Of a DNA stretch of 64,000 nt, positions 29,908 to 41,718 are shown in pieces. The DNA is taken from the NCBI RefSeq assembly GCF_005860775.1, contig NZ_VCHQ01000009.1:153997-217996 (forward strand), read 5' to 3'. Source of the DNA: Klebsiella indica. Its GTDB lineage: Bacteria; Pseudomonadota; Gammaproteobacteria; Enterobacterales; Enterobacteriaceae. Both the position numbers and the translations under genes were made by a program. The notes under the pieces were generated by a model, which was given only the letters and a program-made list of their open reading frames with translations, searched no databases and was not told where the DNA came from. Numbering within the stretch: the first letter of the stretch is position 1; the number at the start of each line of letters is the position of its first letter.

Positions 29908-31539
29908 ATGACCATCATCACGAAAAAAAGCCTGGTAGCCGCAGCGGTCTTCTCTGCGTTAATTACCGCCAACGCTGCCATGGCAGCAGATGTGCCAGCA
30001 GGGGTTCAACTGGCGGAACAACAAACGCTGGTGCGTAACAATGGCTCGGAAGTTCAGTCCCTTGACCCGCACAAAATTGAAGGTGTGCCGGAGTCTAATA
30101 TTAGCCGTGATTTATTCGAAGGATTATTGGTGAGTGACCTTGATGGTCATCCGGTCGCAGGCGTTGCGGAAAAATGGGAAAATAAGGATTTTAAAGTCTG
30201 GACCTTCCATCTACGTAAAGATGCGAAGTGGTCAGATGGTTCACCGGTAACCGCGCAAGATTTCGTTTATAGCTGGCAGCGTCTGGTCGATCCGAAAACC
30301 GCTTCGCCTTATGCAAGCTATCTGCAGTATGGTCATGTGGCCAACGTTGATGACATTATCAGCGGCAAAAAACCGATTACTGATCTGGGCGTAAAAGCGC
30401 TGGACGATCACACTTTTCAAGTGACGCTCAGCGAGCCGGTACCATACTTTTATAAACTTCTGGTTCACTCGTCTCTTTCACCCGTACCGAAATCCGTTAT
30501 TGATAAATTTGGTGAGAAGTGGACTCAACCGGCCAATATTGTCAGTAACGGCGCATATAAATTAAAAGATTGGGTGGTTAACGAACGTATTGTGCTGGTG
30601 CGTAATACGAATTACTGGAATAACGCCAAAACCGTTATTAATCAGGTCACTTATCTGCCGATCTCTTCAGAAGTCACCGACGTCAACCGCTATCGCAGCG
30701 GTGAAATCGATATGACCTATAACAACATGCCGATTGAATTGTTCCAGAAACTGAAAAAAGAGATCCCGAAAGAAGTTCACGTCGATCCCTATCTGTGCAC
30801 CTATTACTATGAAATTAACAACCAGAAAGCGCCGTTTACCGATGTTCGCGTACGTACCGCGCTGAAACTGGCGCTGGATCGCGACATTATTGTCAACAAA
30901 GTGAAAAACCAGGGCGATCTGCCGGCCTATAGCTACACGCCTCCTTACACTGACGGTATGAAACTGATTAAGCCGGAGTGGTTCAAGTGGTCACAGGAAA
31001 AACGTAACGAAGAAGCAAAAAAATTACTGGCTGAAGCCGGTTATACCGCCAGTAAACCGCTGACGTTCAACTTACTCTATAACACTTCCGATCTGCATAA
31101 AAAACTGGCGATCGCCGTGGCGTCTATCTGGAAGAAAAACATTGGCGCAAATGTGAAGCTGGAGAATCAGGAATGGAAAACCTTCCTTGATAATCGCCAC
31201 CAGGGAACCTTTGATGTTGCGCGCGCTGGCTGGTGTGCGGACTACAATGAACCGACTTCTTTCCTCAATACCATGTTAAGCGACAGCTCAAACAATACCT
31301 CACACTATAAGAGCCCGGCCTTCGACAAAATTATTGCTGAAACCCTGCAAACCAACGATGAAGCACAACGCGCAGATCTCTATGCCAGGGCTGAGCAACA
31401 GCTGGATAAAGACTCTGTCATCGTACCGGTCTTTTATTACGTTAACGCTCGCCTGGTTAAGCCGTGGGTAGGGGGGTATACCGGCAAAGATCCGCTGGAT
31501 AATACGTATACAAGAAACATGTACATTGTGAAGCACTAA
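29908..31539 (+). CDS. oppA: Periplasmic oligopeptide-binding protein OppA
   Basis: A 543-residue SBP family 5 protein with a Sec signal peptide cleaved after AMA (about residue 26). It binds tri- to pentapeptides of almost any sequence and delivers them to OppBCDF. Conserved ligand-pocket segments include ISRDLFEGL, SYTPPYTDG and GWCADYNEPTSFLNTML. It is the first and normally most expressed gene of the operon. The sequence is clearly divergent from S. enterica OppA at many surface positions. Confidence 0.97.
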   Translation: MTIITKKSLVAAAVFSALITANAAMAADVPAGVQLAEQQTLVRNNGSEVQSLDPHKIEGVPESNISRDLFEGLLVSDLDGHPVAGVAEKWENKDFKVWTFHLRKDAKWSDGSPVTAQDFVYSWQRLVDPKTASPYASYLQYGHVANVDDIISGKKPITDLGVKALDDHTFQVTLSEPVPYFYKLLVHSSLSPVPKSVIDKFGEKWTQPANIVSNGAYKLKDWVVNERIVLVRNTNYWNNAKTVINQVTYLPISSEVTDVNRYRSGEIDMTYNNMPIELFQKLKKEIPKEVHVDPYLCTYYYEINNQKAPFTDVRVRTALKLALDRDIIVNKVKNQGDLPAYSYTPPYTDGMKLIKPEWFKWSQEKRNEEAKKLLAEAGYTASKPLTFNLLYNTSDLHKKLAIAVASIWKKNIGANVKLENQEWKTFLDNRHQGTFDVARAGWCADYNEPTSFLNTMLSDSSNNTSHYKSPAFDKIIAETLQTNDEAQRADLYARAEQQLDKDSVIVPVFYYVNARLVKPWVGGYTGKDPLDNTYTRNMYIVKH

Positions 31540-31548
31540 TGGCAATAC

Positions 31549-31578
31549 GTGGGGTGGGTATTTTTGCCCGCCCCGCGG
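31549..31578 (+). promoter_or_regulatory. Stem-loop between oppA and oppB
   Basis: GGGGTGGGT pairs with GCCCGCCCC (one G-U pair) around a TATTTTT loop, 10 bases after the oppA stop. There is no strong T-run after it, so I infer that it protects the oppA message and lowers readthrough into oppB. Only the stem is seen directly. Confidence 0.65.
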
Positions 31579-31629
31579 TGTCTTATTTGATCGCACTATT
31601 GAAGGCACACTCGCCAGAAGGTATGGGCA

Positions 31630-32550
31630 ATGTTGAAATTTATCTTACGTCGCTGTCTTGAAGCGATTCCGACGCTTTTTATTCTAATTACAATCTCGTT
31701 CTTCATGATGCGTCTCGCACCGGGTAGTCCGTTTACCGGTGAACGCACGTTACCGCCGGAAGTGATGGCGAATATTGAAGCAAAATATCATTTAAACGAC
31801 CCTATCATGACCCAGTACTTCAATTATCTGAAGCAACTGGCGCATGGCGATTTCGGTCCTTCGTTTAAATATAAAGATTATTCGGTAAACGATCTGGTCG
31901 CTGCCAGTTTCCCGGTATCGGCTAAGTTAGGCTTCGCCGCGTTTGCTCTGGCGGTTCTGCTTGGCGTCACTGCCGGGGTTATTGCCGCCCTGAAGCAAAA
32001 TACGAAATGGGATTTTGCTGTGATGGGCATCGCGATGACCGGGGTGGTGATACCCAGTTTTGTAGTCGCGCCGTTATTGGTAATGATATTCGCTATTACG
32101 CTGCACTGGCTGCCGGGCGGCGGCTGGAACGGGGGAGCCATACAATATATGATCCTGCCGATGGTCGCGCTTTCACTGGCCTATATTGCCAGCATCGCAC
32201 GTATCACCCGCGGCTCCATGATTGAGGTTCTGCACTCTAACTTTATTCGTACCGCACGGGCGAAAGGCTTGCCGATGCGCACGATCGTCTTGCGCCACGC
32301 ATTAAAGCCTGCGCTACTGCCGGTGCTTTCTTATATGGGACCCGCCTTCGTCGGCATTATTACCGGCTCGATGGTTATCGAAACCATTTATGGCCTGCCG
32401 GGAATCGGTCAACTGTTCGTCAACGGCGCGCTGAACCGCGATTACTCGCTGGTACTCAGCCTGACCATTCTGGTTGGCGCATTGACCATTCTGTTTAACG
32501 CGATCGTTGATGTGCTGTATGCCGTTATCGATCCGAAAATTCGTTACTGA
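31630..32550 (+). CDS. oppB: Oligopeptide ABC transporter permease OppB
   Basis: A 306-residue inner-membrane permease with six helices. The EAA loop that docks the ATPases is visible as RTARAKGLPMRTIVLRHALK. Length equals that of E. coli and Salmonella OppB. It pairs with OppC, encoded 17 bases downstream. Confidence 0.97.
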   Translation: MLKFILRRCLEAIPTLFILITISFFMMRLAPGSPFTGERTLPPEVMANIEAKYHLNDPIMTQYFNYLKQLAHGDFGPSFKYKDYSVNDLVAASFPVSAKLGFAAFALAVLLGVTAGVIAALKQNTKWDFAVMGIAMTGVVIPSFVVAPLLVMIFAITLHWLPGGGWNGGAIQYMILPMVALSLAYIASIARITRGSMIEVLHSNFIRTARAKGLPMRTIVLRHALKPALLPVLSYMGPAFVGIITGSMVIETIYGLPGIGQLFVNGALNRDYSLVLSLTILVGALTILFNAIVDVLYAVIDPKIRY

Positions 32551-32567
32551 CGCTGGGGTTCGCCATA

Positions 32568-33473
32568 ATGTTAAGTAAGAAAAACAGCGAGGCGCTGGAA
32601 AACTTCAGTGAAAAACTGGAAGTCGAGGGACGTAGCCTCTGGCAGGATGCTCGCCGCCGCTTTATGCATAACCGCGCAGCAGTCGCCAGCCTGATTGTGC
32701 TGGTGCTCATTGCGTTGTTTGTCATCATTGCGCCGATGGTATCGCCATTTTCCTATTACGATACCGACTGGGGCATGATGTCCAGTGCGCCTGATATCGC
32801 ATCGGGCCACTACTTTGGCACCGATTCGTCCGGCCGCGACCTGCTGGTGCGGGTGGCGATCGGTGGACGTATTTCATTAATGGTCGGCGTTGCTGCTGCG
32901 CTGGTGGCGGTAATTCTGGGGACGCTGTACGGTTCGCTTTCCGGTTATCTGGGCGGGAAAGTGGATTCGGTGATGATGCGCCTGCTGGAAATCCTCAACT
33001 CCTTCCCGTTTATGTTCTTCGTTATTTTGCTGGTGACCTTCTTTGGCCAGAATATCCTGCTGATTTTCGTCGCCATTGGTATGGTGTCCTGGCTGGATAT
33101 GGCGCGTATCGTTCGCGGCCAGACCCTGAGCCTGAAGCGCAAAGAGTTTATTGAAGCCGCGCAGGTTGGCGGGGTGTCAACGGGCAATATTGTGATCCGC
33201 CATATTGTACCTAACGTTCTTGGCGTGGTGGTGGTGTATGCCTCGTTGCTGGTTCCGAGCATGATTCTGTTTGAGTCATTTTTAAGCTTCCTCGGTCTGG
33301 GTACTCAGGAACCGCTAAGTAGCTGGGGCGCTCTGCTCAGCGATGGTGCGAACTCAATGGAAGTCTCGCCGTGGCTGCTACTGTTTCCTGCCGGTTTCCT
33401 GGTGGTAACGTTGTTTTGTTTTAACTTTATCGGCGATGGCCTGCGTGATGCCCTCGACCCGAAAGACCGCTAA
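32568..33473 (+). CDS. oppC: Oligopeptide ABC transporter permease OppC
   Basis: A 301-residue inner-membrane permease with an N-terminal cytoplasmic arm, then six helices. The EAA loop is EFIEAAQVGGVSTGNIVIRH. The segment YFGTDSSGRDLLVRVAIGGR is the usual OppC-family signature. It forms the membrane channel with OppB. Confidence 0.97.
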   Translation: MLSKKNSEALENFSEKLEVEGRSLWQDARRRFMHNRAAVASLIVLVLIALFVIIAPMVSPFSYYDTDWGMMSSAPDIASGHYFGTDSSGRDLLVRVAIGGRISLMVGVAAALVAVILGTLYGSLSGYLGGKVDSVMMRLLEILNSFPFMFFVILLVTFFGQNILLIFVAIGMVSWLDMARIVRGQTLSLKRKEFIEAAQVGGVSTGNIVIRHIVPNVLGVVVVYASLLVPSMILFESFLSFLGLGTQEPLSSWGALLSDGANSMEVSPWLLLFPAGFLVVTLFCFNFIGDGLRDALDPKDR

Positions 33474-33484
33474 GGAGCGCCGTC

Positions 33485-34494
33485 ATGAGCACGATTGAAA
33501 CGGCAAAAACGCCGCAGGCAGCATCACATTCCGGGCTGCTGCTGGATGTGAAAGATCTGCGCGTCACCTTTGGCACGCCCGATGGCGATGTGACCGCAGT
33601 CAACGACCTCAACTTTACGCTGCAAGCTGGGGAAACCTTAGGCATTGTCGGCGAGTCTGGTTCCGGTAAGTCGCAAACGGCTTTTGCGCTGATGGGACTG
33701 CTGGCGGCAAACGGTCGCATCGGCGGTTCAGCAACCTTTAACGGCGAGCAGATCCTGAATCTTCCTGAGCACGAACTGAATAAACTGCGCGCGAAGCAGA
33801 TTTCAATGATTTTCCAGGATCCGATGACATCACTCAATCCGTATATGCGGGTCGGCGAACAGTTGATGGAAGTCCTGATGCTGCATAACGCGATGAGCAA
33901 AGCCGAAGCATTTGAAGAGTCGGTGAAAATGCTGGATGCGGTAAAAATGCCGGAGGCGCGCAAACGGATGAAAATGTATCCGCATGAATTCTCCGGTGGG
34001 ATGCGTCAGCGCGTCATGATCGCGATGGCGCTGTTGTGTCGGCCTAAACTGCTGATTGCGGATGAACCGACAACCGCGCTGGACGTGACCGTACAGGCGC
34101 AAATAATGACGCTTCTGAATGAGCTTAAGCACGAGTTCAATACCGCAATCATCATGATTACCCACGATCTCGGCGTTGTTGCCGGGATCTGCGACAAGGT
34201 ACTGGTGATGTATGCCGGACGAACTATGGAATATGGTCTGGCGCGAGACGTCTTTTATCACCCGTCGCATCCATACTCTATTGGTCTGCTCAATGCGGTT
34301 CCGCGACTGGATGCGGAAGGCGATGCCTTGTTAACGATTCCGGGCAACCCGCCAAACCTGCTGCGTTTACCGAAGGGCTGCCCGTTCCAGCCGCGTTGCC
34401 CGCATGCGACGGAGATTTGTAATAACGCTCCGCCTCTGGAGGCGTTTGCACCAGGCCGCTTGCGTGCCTGCTTTCAACCGGTGGGGGATTTGCT

Positions 34495-34498
<4 letters not shown>
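33485..34498 (+). CDS. oppD: Oligopeptide transporter ATPase OppD
   Basis: A 337-residue ABC ATPase. Walker A is GESGSGKS at residues 56-63, followed by a Q-loop (MIFQDP), the signature FSGGMRQR, Walker B LLIADEPT and the switch His in ITHD. The C-terminal oligopeptide/dipeptide domain carries a cysteine cluster (CPFQPRCPHATEIC). It works as a heterodimer with OppF, whose start overlaps its stop (ATGA). Confidence 0.97.
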
Positions 34499-35499
<1,001 letters not shown>

Positions 35500-35505
35500 T
35501 CTCCG

Positions 35506-35534
35506 GGGCTGGCGTGAGTCAGCCCTTTTCTTTT
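35506..35534 (+). terminator. Terminator of the opp operon
   Basis: GGGCTG and CAGCCC form a stem around GCGTGAGT, followed by TTTTCTTTT, starting 7 bases after the oppF stop. Confidence 0.92.
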
Positions 35535-35545
35535 GCGAGGTGAAC

Positions 35546-36382
35546 GTGGCGTTGAACATCTGTACCGCTCGTCTGCGGCTGTATCATCTACTCTTCGATC
35601 AAAATCGGCGTTCCGGCCGGCATTTTGAGGGGTTATGCGGTGTTTTTGCACTGCTTAGCGTGCTGGTGATATTTATCGAGTCCGGACTGGGGACGCAATA
35701 TCATCTGACGTCAGATGAATGGCATATTTTCGTCTGGCTTGAGATTATCGTTACTGTGGTTTTTACCCTTGAATATCTGCTGCGCCTGATCACTTGGCCG
35801 AATCCAGTGAAATATGTTTGCAGCTTCTGGGGAATAATTGATTTAGCGACGATTTTGCCGCTGTACGTTATGTGGCTATGGCCAGAGATTAGTCTTGAAT
35901 ATGTTTTTGCGTGGCGGGCGATGCGCGCGATTCGTGCGTTGCGTATTCTTAAACTACTGCGTTTTATGCCGTCGTTGAATATTTTCTGGGCCGCGATTGT
36001 TAGTGCTCGTCATCAACTGATCCTGTTTTACTCATTTATTGCCATCGTAATGGTGATTTTTGGTGCGCTGATGTACCTGATTGAGGGACCGCAGTACGGT
36101 TTTACTACACTAAATGCGTCAGTTTATTGGGCGATTGTGACAATAACCACGGTGGGGTATGGCGATATTACGCCGCATACGCCGCTGGGGCGCATTCTGG
36201 CCTCAATACTTATTTTAATTGGCTACTCGATTATTGCGATTCCGACCGGCCTGATTACAACGCATATGACACTGGCGTTTCAGAATCGTCGAACTCAGCG
36301 TCGGTGTTCGAATTGCCAGCATAATATGCACGATAAAAGCGCGCGTTACTGTAACGCCTGCGGAAGTGAACTGCCGAAGTAG
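35546..36382 (+). CDS. Six-helix voltage-gated K+ channel with C-terminal zinc ribbon
   Basis: A 278-residue Ion_trans family protein. Helices S1-S6 are visible. S4 carries regularly spaced arginines (RAMRAIRALRILKLLRF, residues 124-140) and the pore has the K+ selectivity filter TTVGYGD (about 201-207). After S6 there is no RCK domain. Instead a short tail holds a four-cysteine zinc ribbon (Cys254, 257, 269, 272). This is not E. coli Kch, which has an RCK domain and lies between cls and yciI. GTG at 35546 sits 5 bases after GAGG; GTG at 35540 is the alternative. It probably passes K+ in the inner membrane; its physiological role is not known to me. Confidence 0.85.
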   Translation: MALNICTARLRLYHLLFDQNRRSGRHFEGLCGVFALLSVLVIFIESGLGTQYHLTSDEWHIFVWLEIIVTVVFTLEYLLRLITWPNPVKYVCSFWGIIDLATILPLYVMWLWPEISLEYVFAWRAMRAIRALRILKLLRFMPSLNIFWAAIVSARHQLILFYSFIAIVMVIFGALMYLIEGPQYGFTTLNASVYWAIVTITTVGYGDITPHTPLGRILASILILIGYSIIAIPTGLITTHMTLAFQNRRTQRRCSNCQHNMHDKSARYCNACGSELPK

Positions 36383-36489
36383 ACAGGCAAACCAGCATAT
36401 CTACGTAAACGACCTGCTGCAGGTGGAGGGCAGGGGGTGGTTTCACTCACCCCCACGCATTATATATGGCTACTGGCTGGTGAAAGAAC

Positions 36490-38314
<1,825 letters not shown>

Positions 38315-38458
38315 AGATGAAAAATCCTTTTGAATGACTTTATGTCATGAGTTTACGCATCAGCATCCATCTGGCAAATAAAAACGCAGCGAAAGCGTTG
38401 GTCACCCGGATTCATGGGTCTATAATGCAGGCTGTTTTTCACTCGTAGAGTAGTAGCA

Positions 38459-38632
38459 ATGAAGCGTAGTAGAACGGAAGTAGGGCGCTGGCGCATGCTA
38501 AGACAGGTGAGTCGCCGTAAAACACGCTGGCTGGAAGGCCAATCGCGCCGGAATATGCGTATCCTCGCCATCAGAAAAGAGCTGGTTAAACGGCAGCGTC
38601 ACTCTTTGCTGTTCACCTTCTCTGAGTTTTGA
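38459..38632 (+). CDS. yciY: Small basic protein YciY
   Basis: A 57-residue, highly basic protein starting MKRSRTEVGRWRMLRQ with many Arg and Lys residues. It matches the E. coli YciY small protein in length and in the N-terminal 35 residues as I recall it; the C-terminus is variable. It is divergent from cls. Function unknown. Confidence 0.85.
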   Translation: MKRSRTEVGRWRMLRQVSRRKTRWLEGQSRRNMRILAIRKELVKRQRHSLLFTFSEF

Positions 38633-38643
38633 AAGGCGAAACA

Positions 38644-38664
38644 AAAGGCACCGCTTGCGGTGCC
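38644..38664 (-). terminator. Hairpin between yciY and a small lipoprotein gene
   Basis: AGGCACCGC-TT-GCGGTGCCT is a perfect 9-bp stem. On the minus strand it is followed by TTTTGTTT, so it should terminate the lipoprotein transcript. It could also serve yciY from the other side. Confidence 0.88.
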
Positions 38665-38730
38665 TGCATCGGTAGATTATTGACCAGATAATGGTCAGAA
38701 AGGCCCTGACTGAAAATGGGCCTTACTGTA

Positions 38731-38847
38731 TTACCGAGGACCGGGTCCTTGGGAGTGACCGCCGCCAGGTCCTCCTGGAGGGAGAATACACCCGGAAAGC
38801 GACACCGCTCCGCAAAGCACAAAAACTAACAGCACAATTTTTTTCAT
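38731..38847 (-). CDS. Tiny Gly/Pro-rich lipoprotein (38 residues)
   Basis: A 38-residue frame with a strong AAGGAG site upstream of ATG at 38847. It has a classic lipoprotein signal: MKK, a hydrophobic core, then lipobox LSGC with Cys20. The mature part is only 19 residues, rich in Gly and Pro (PPGGPGGG). A T-rich hairpin terminator lies downstream. The combination of ribosome-binding site, lipobox and terminator makes it a real gene. I do not recognise the product or its role. Confidence 0.82.
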   Translation of the reverse strand: MKKIVLLVFVLCGAVSLSGCILPPGGPGGGHSQGPGPR

Positions 38848-39293
38848 AAAAACTCCTTAATCAGGGATATTAATTCCAAATCATAAATGTGAATATTTTA
38901 TGGAGAAGCCATAATTATCTCGCGTCAGGTGCATCTAATAGGACTAATCCGTGATAAAACTGACCGGGAAAGGCACCAACAACGATAACCAGGGTAATCG
39001 CGGGGCGGGCTGCAAAACTCAGGAATGGATTTAGAGTGGCCGGGAATTTCTGACTGGCGCTTTTGCGCTGACAGACAGCCTCATGGTCGACAGGCCGGGT
39101 CGTCAATCCGTCGGGACAGAGTGCTAAACTCGCGTGACATAATCACAACATGATGCGGCACGATGCTTGCCCGGTGATGTGCGTCAGAAAAAGAAGTGGG
39201 CGCAGTGTGACATGTATCTAAACGCGCCCTTTCAATTGCATGCGTAGATGAAATCTGCGCCAGGTCTCTGATCGTTATTGTTTTCCTGGATTA
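38848..39293. other. Gene-free stretch before yciI
   Basis: A 446-bp region between the small lipoprotein gene and yciI. In E. coli the kch gene occupies this interval. The only longer frame (minus strand, 39106 to 38915) has no ribosome-binding site and no recognisable motif. I see neither kch remnants nor known repeats. Confidence 0.5.
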
Positions 39294-39590
39294 TCAAAAT
39301 ACCTTTTTGTAAGGCTTAACAGAGACTTTCTGATAAACACCGGCCGCGATATACGGGTCGTCATTGGCCCAGGATTGCGCCGCCTCCAGTGATTCAAACT
39401 CCGCGATCACGGTTGAACCGGTAAAGCCAGCCGCACCGGGCTCATTACTGTCTACAGCAGGCATTGGGCCGGCGGTCAGCAAACGCCCCTCATCATGTAA
39501 CAGTTGCAAACGCGCCAGGTGGGCGGGGCGTACCGATGTTCTTTTTTCCAGAGAGTCGGCAATATCTTCAGCGTAGATAACGTAAAGCAC
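39294..39590 (-). CDS. yciI: YCII-family protein YciI
   Basis: A 98-residue YCII-related protein, structurally ferredoxin-like with a conserved His-Asp pair (His near residue 24 in VRPAHLARL). Cellular function is unknown. I chose a GTG start at 39590: AAGGAG lies 7 bases upstream and the product (MLYVIYAED) aligns with E. coli YciI. The ATG nearer the site is out of frame, and an in-frame ATG at 39608 would precede the ribosome-binding site. Confidence 0.9.
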   Translation of the reverse strand: MLYVIYAEDIADSLEKRTSVRPAHLARLQLLHDEGRLLTAGPMPAVDSNEPGAAGFTGSTVIAEFESLEAAQSWANDDPYIAAGVYQKVSVKPYKKVF

Positions 39591-39808
39591 GGCATGGCTC
39601 CTTATCAATAAATTGGCGAGTTACGTTAAGTTAAACCGGCGTTGACTGCAATGCAAAGATACGCGTATGCCTCAGAATGCCATGTTCTGGGGATTTTTTC
39701 AGAAAAGCGGGCAAATTTTAACGCAAGTTAGCAACCCTGGTTGAATATGATTACTATTTGCATTTAAAATCGGAACATCATTTTTCAACAGAAACAATTA
39801 TGAGCGCA

Positions 39809-40537
39809 ATGACCTTTGATTTACCTCGTCGCTTTCCGTGGCCCACGCTACTGTCCGTGGCTATCCATGGCGGTGTTGTCGCGGCGTTGCTTTATACATC
39901 GGTACATCAGGTTATTGAACGGCCTTCGCCATCACAGCCTATCGAGATTACGATGGTGGCTCCGGCAGATCTGGAGCCGCCCGCGGCCGCCCAGCCGGTA
40001 GTTGAACCCGTTGTGGAGCCAGAACCTGAACCCGAACCCGAAGTGATGCCGGAACCGCCTAAAGAGGCGCCGGTTGTTATCCATAAACCCAAGCCGAAAC
40101 CAAAGCCAAAACCGAAACCGAAACCGGAAAAAAAGGTCGAACAGCCTAAGCGTGATGTGAAGCCTGCGGAAACCCGTTCGGCCTCGCCCTTTGAGAGCCA
40201 AAATACGGCACCTGCGCGTACTGCGCCGAGTACGTCTACAGCGGCGGCGAAGCCCACCGTAACGGCGCCAACCGGCCCTCAGGCATTACGCCGGGGTAAA
40301 CCTGTATACCCTCCGCGCGCTCAGGCACTGCGTATCGAGGGATCGGTGAGGGTTAAGTTTGATGTTACGGCAGATGGTCGCGTGGATAACGTGCAGATCC
40401 TTTCCGCTCAACCCGCCAATATGTTTGAACGTGAAGTGAAAAACGCTTTACGTAAATGGCGTTATCAAGCGGGTAAACCGGGTACCGGAATCACCATGAC
40501 CATTCAGTTCCGTCTCAAAGGCGTGGACATGAATTAA
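39809..40537 (+). CDS. tonB: Energy-transducing protein TonB
   Basis: A 242-residue protein that couples the proton-motive force (via ExbBD) to outer-membrane iron-siderophore and B12 receptors. It has one N-terminal membrane anchor (WPTLLSVAIHGGVVAALLY, with the His needed for ExbBD coupling). A proline-rich spacer follows with Glu-Pro repeats and then a run of about seven Lys-Pro dipeptides. The C-terminal domain carries ARAQALRIEGSVRVKFDV. ATG at 39809 (MTFDLPRR) matches the family start; ATG at 39800 is 3 codons earlier. The spacer and the last 15 residues differ from both E. coli and S. enterica TonB. Confidence 0.95.
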   Translation: MTFDLPRRFPWPTLLSVAIHGGVVAALLYTSVHQVIERPSPSQPIEITMVAPADLEPPAAAQPVVEPVVEPEPEPEPEVMPEPPKEAPVVIHKPKPKPKPKPKPKPEKKVEQPKRDVKPAETRSASPFESQNTAPARTAPSTSTAAAKPTVTAPTGPQALRRGKPVYPPRAQALRIEGSVRVKFDVTADGRVDNVQILSAQPANMFEREVKNALRKWRYQAGKPGTGITMTIQFRLKGVDMN

Positions 40538-40569
40538 TGGTGTGAAATCAGGCCACCCTCAGGAAATAA

Positions 40570-40600
40570 GGGAGGCCTGTCAACCTGTACTAATAAATCA
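40570..40600. terminator. Hairpin after tonB
   Basis: AGGCC-A-CCCT and AGGG-A-GGCCT form a stem with one mismatch around CAGGAAATA. In E. coli a bidirectional terminator follows tonB; here the T-run is missing, so termination strength is uncertain. Confidence 0.5.
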
Positions 40601-40739
40601 TTTGCTGATCCTTGAGACGTGGTGACATGTCTGGCAAGCAGGCTGAGAGATCACATTGAGCAGGTACACAATCAGCAACCGCAAACGCTGGGCCTCTTTT
40701 TGTTGACCGTTCACCCCCGGTGTGACACAGGGCGCGGCG

Positions 40740-41612
40740 TTACGGCGCCTTCTCCATCAATACCTCATCCAGCGCTTTCTGTGCGGTCACCAGATGTTGC
40801 CCGCCAAACAGAATCGCGCGATTCAGCAAGGTATAGAGCTGATAAAGGGGTTGACGTTCAAGGAACCCGGACGGCAGTGGTGAAACGGATTGGTAGCCAT
40901 CATAAATTTGGGCCGGCTGTTCAGGATGTAGCGGCAGCATTGCCAGATCGCACTCTCTATCCCCCCAATAGCAGGCTGGATCGAAAATATAAGGCCCGTT
41001 TGGCCCGAGCGCGCAGTTACCGGACCATAAATCACCGTGGAGCAATGATGGCTGAGGTTGATGATTACTCAGCCGCTGTTGGACGGCGTTGACGAGGCTA
41101 TCAATATTGCCAAAACGTAGGCCTTTTTCGGCAGCCAGTTCCAGTTGCCAGCCGATACGCTGCTCGGCGAAGAAGGTGGACCAGCGGCGCTGCCAGGCAT
41201 TTGGTTGGGGAGTGGTGGAAAGGTGGTTATCGAAATCCAGGCCAAACTGGGGTTGATCGCTCCATTGATGTAAACGTGCAATTTGCTGGCCTAACAGGAA
41301 AGCGTTATGCGCATCCAGAGGGCGAGGCGGGAGATATTCCATGACCAGGAAACTGTAATCCCGATCGCTGCCAACAGCAAAAACCTGGGGCACATTAACG
41401 GTTTTACTGCGCGACAAGAGCTCGAGTTGATCGGCCTCGGCGGTAAATATGGGCAAAAGCTCCCGTTCGTCGCATTTTACGAAGTAATCCCGCCCGCCGA
41501 AGCGTAAATGCCAGGCTGCGTGAATCTCCCCCCCTGGTAGTTCACTGCGCAGTTCGATTTCAGCTGCTTCGCTGTGCCAGTCGCGTAACAAATTGCTGAT
41601 AGCTTGCCACAT
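40740..41612 (-). CDS. yniA: Fructosamine/ketosamine kinase family protein YniA
   Basis: A 290-residue kinase-like protein of the fructosamine-3-kinase family, proposed to phosphorylate ketoamine adducts on glycated proteins so that they fall off. Kinase-fold motifs are YFVKCDE (ATP lysine), SLLHGDLWSGN (catalytic loop) and IFDPACYWGDRECDLAM (metal loop). ATG at 41612 has GGGGAG at good spacing and gives the E. coli N-terminus (MWQAIS); an upstream ATG at 41639 is less likely. Confidence 0.92.
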   Translation of the reverse strand: MWQAISNLLRDWHSEAAEIELRSELPGGEIHAAWHLRFGGRDYFVKCDERELLPIFTAEADQLELLSRSKTVNVPQVFAVGSDRDYSFLVMEYLPPRPLDAHNAFLLGQQIARLHQWSDQPQFGLDFDNHLSTTPQPNAWQRRWSTFFAEQRIGWQLELAAEKGLRFGNIDSLVNAVQQRLSNHQPQPSLLHGDLWSGNCALGPNGPYIFDPACYWGDRECDLAMLPLHPEQPAQIYDGYQSVSPLPSGFLERQPLYQLYTLLNRAILFGGQHLVTAQKALDEVLMEKAP

Positions 41613-41718
41613 GCTGTCTCTCCCCATGTTTTCCAACATTTCATAAGGTTAGCGCATAATCCGAGTGTAAAATTCGAACTGACGCACAACTGAACGTTTT
41701 CTGTTGCGCTAATCGCAC

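Noticed and set aside
40020..40140. A simple-sequence repeat or frameshift in tonB
   Set aside because: The repeated codons encode the normal Glu-Pro and Lys-Pro spacer of TonB; the frame is intact.
40619..41092. A 157-residue plus-strand frame at the tonB-yniA joint
   Set aside because: Mostly antisense to yniA; no start signal.
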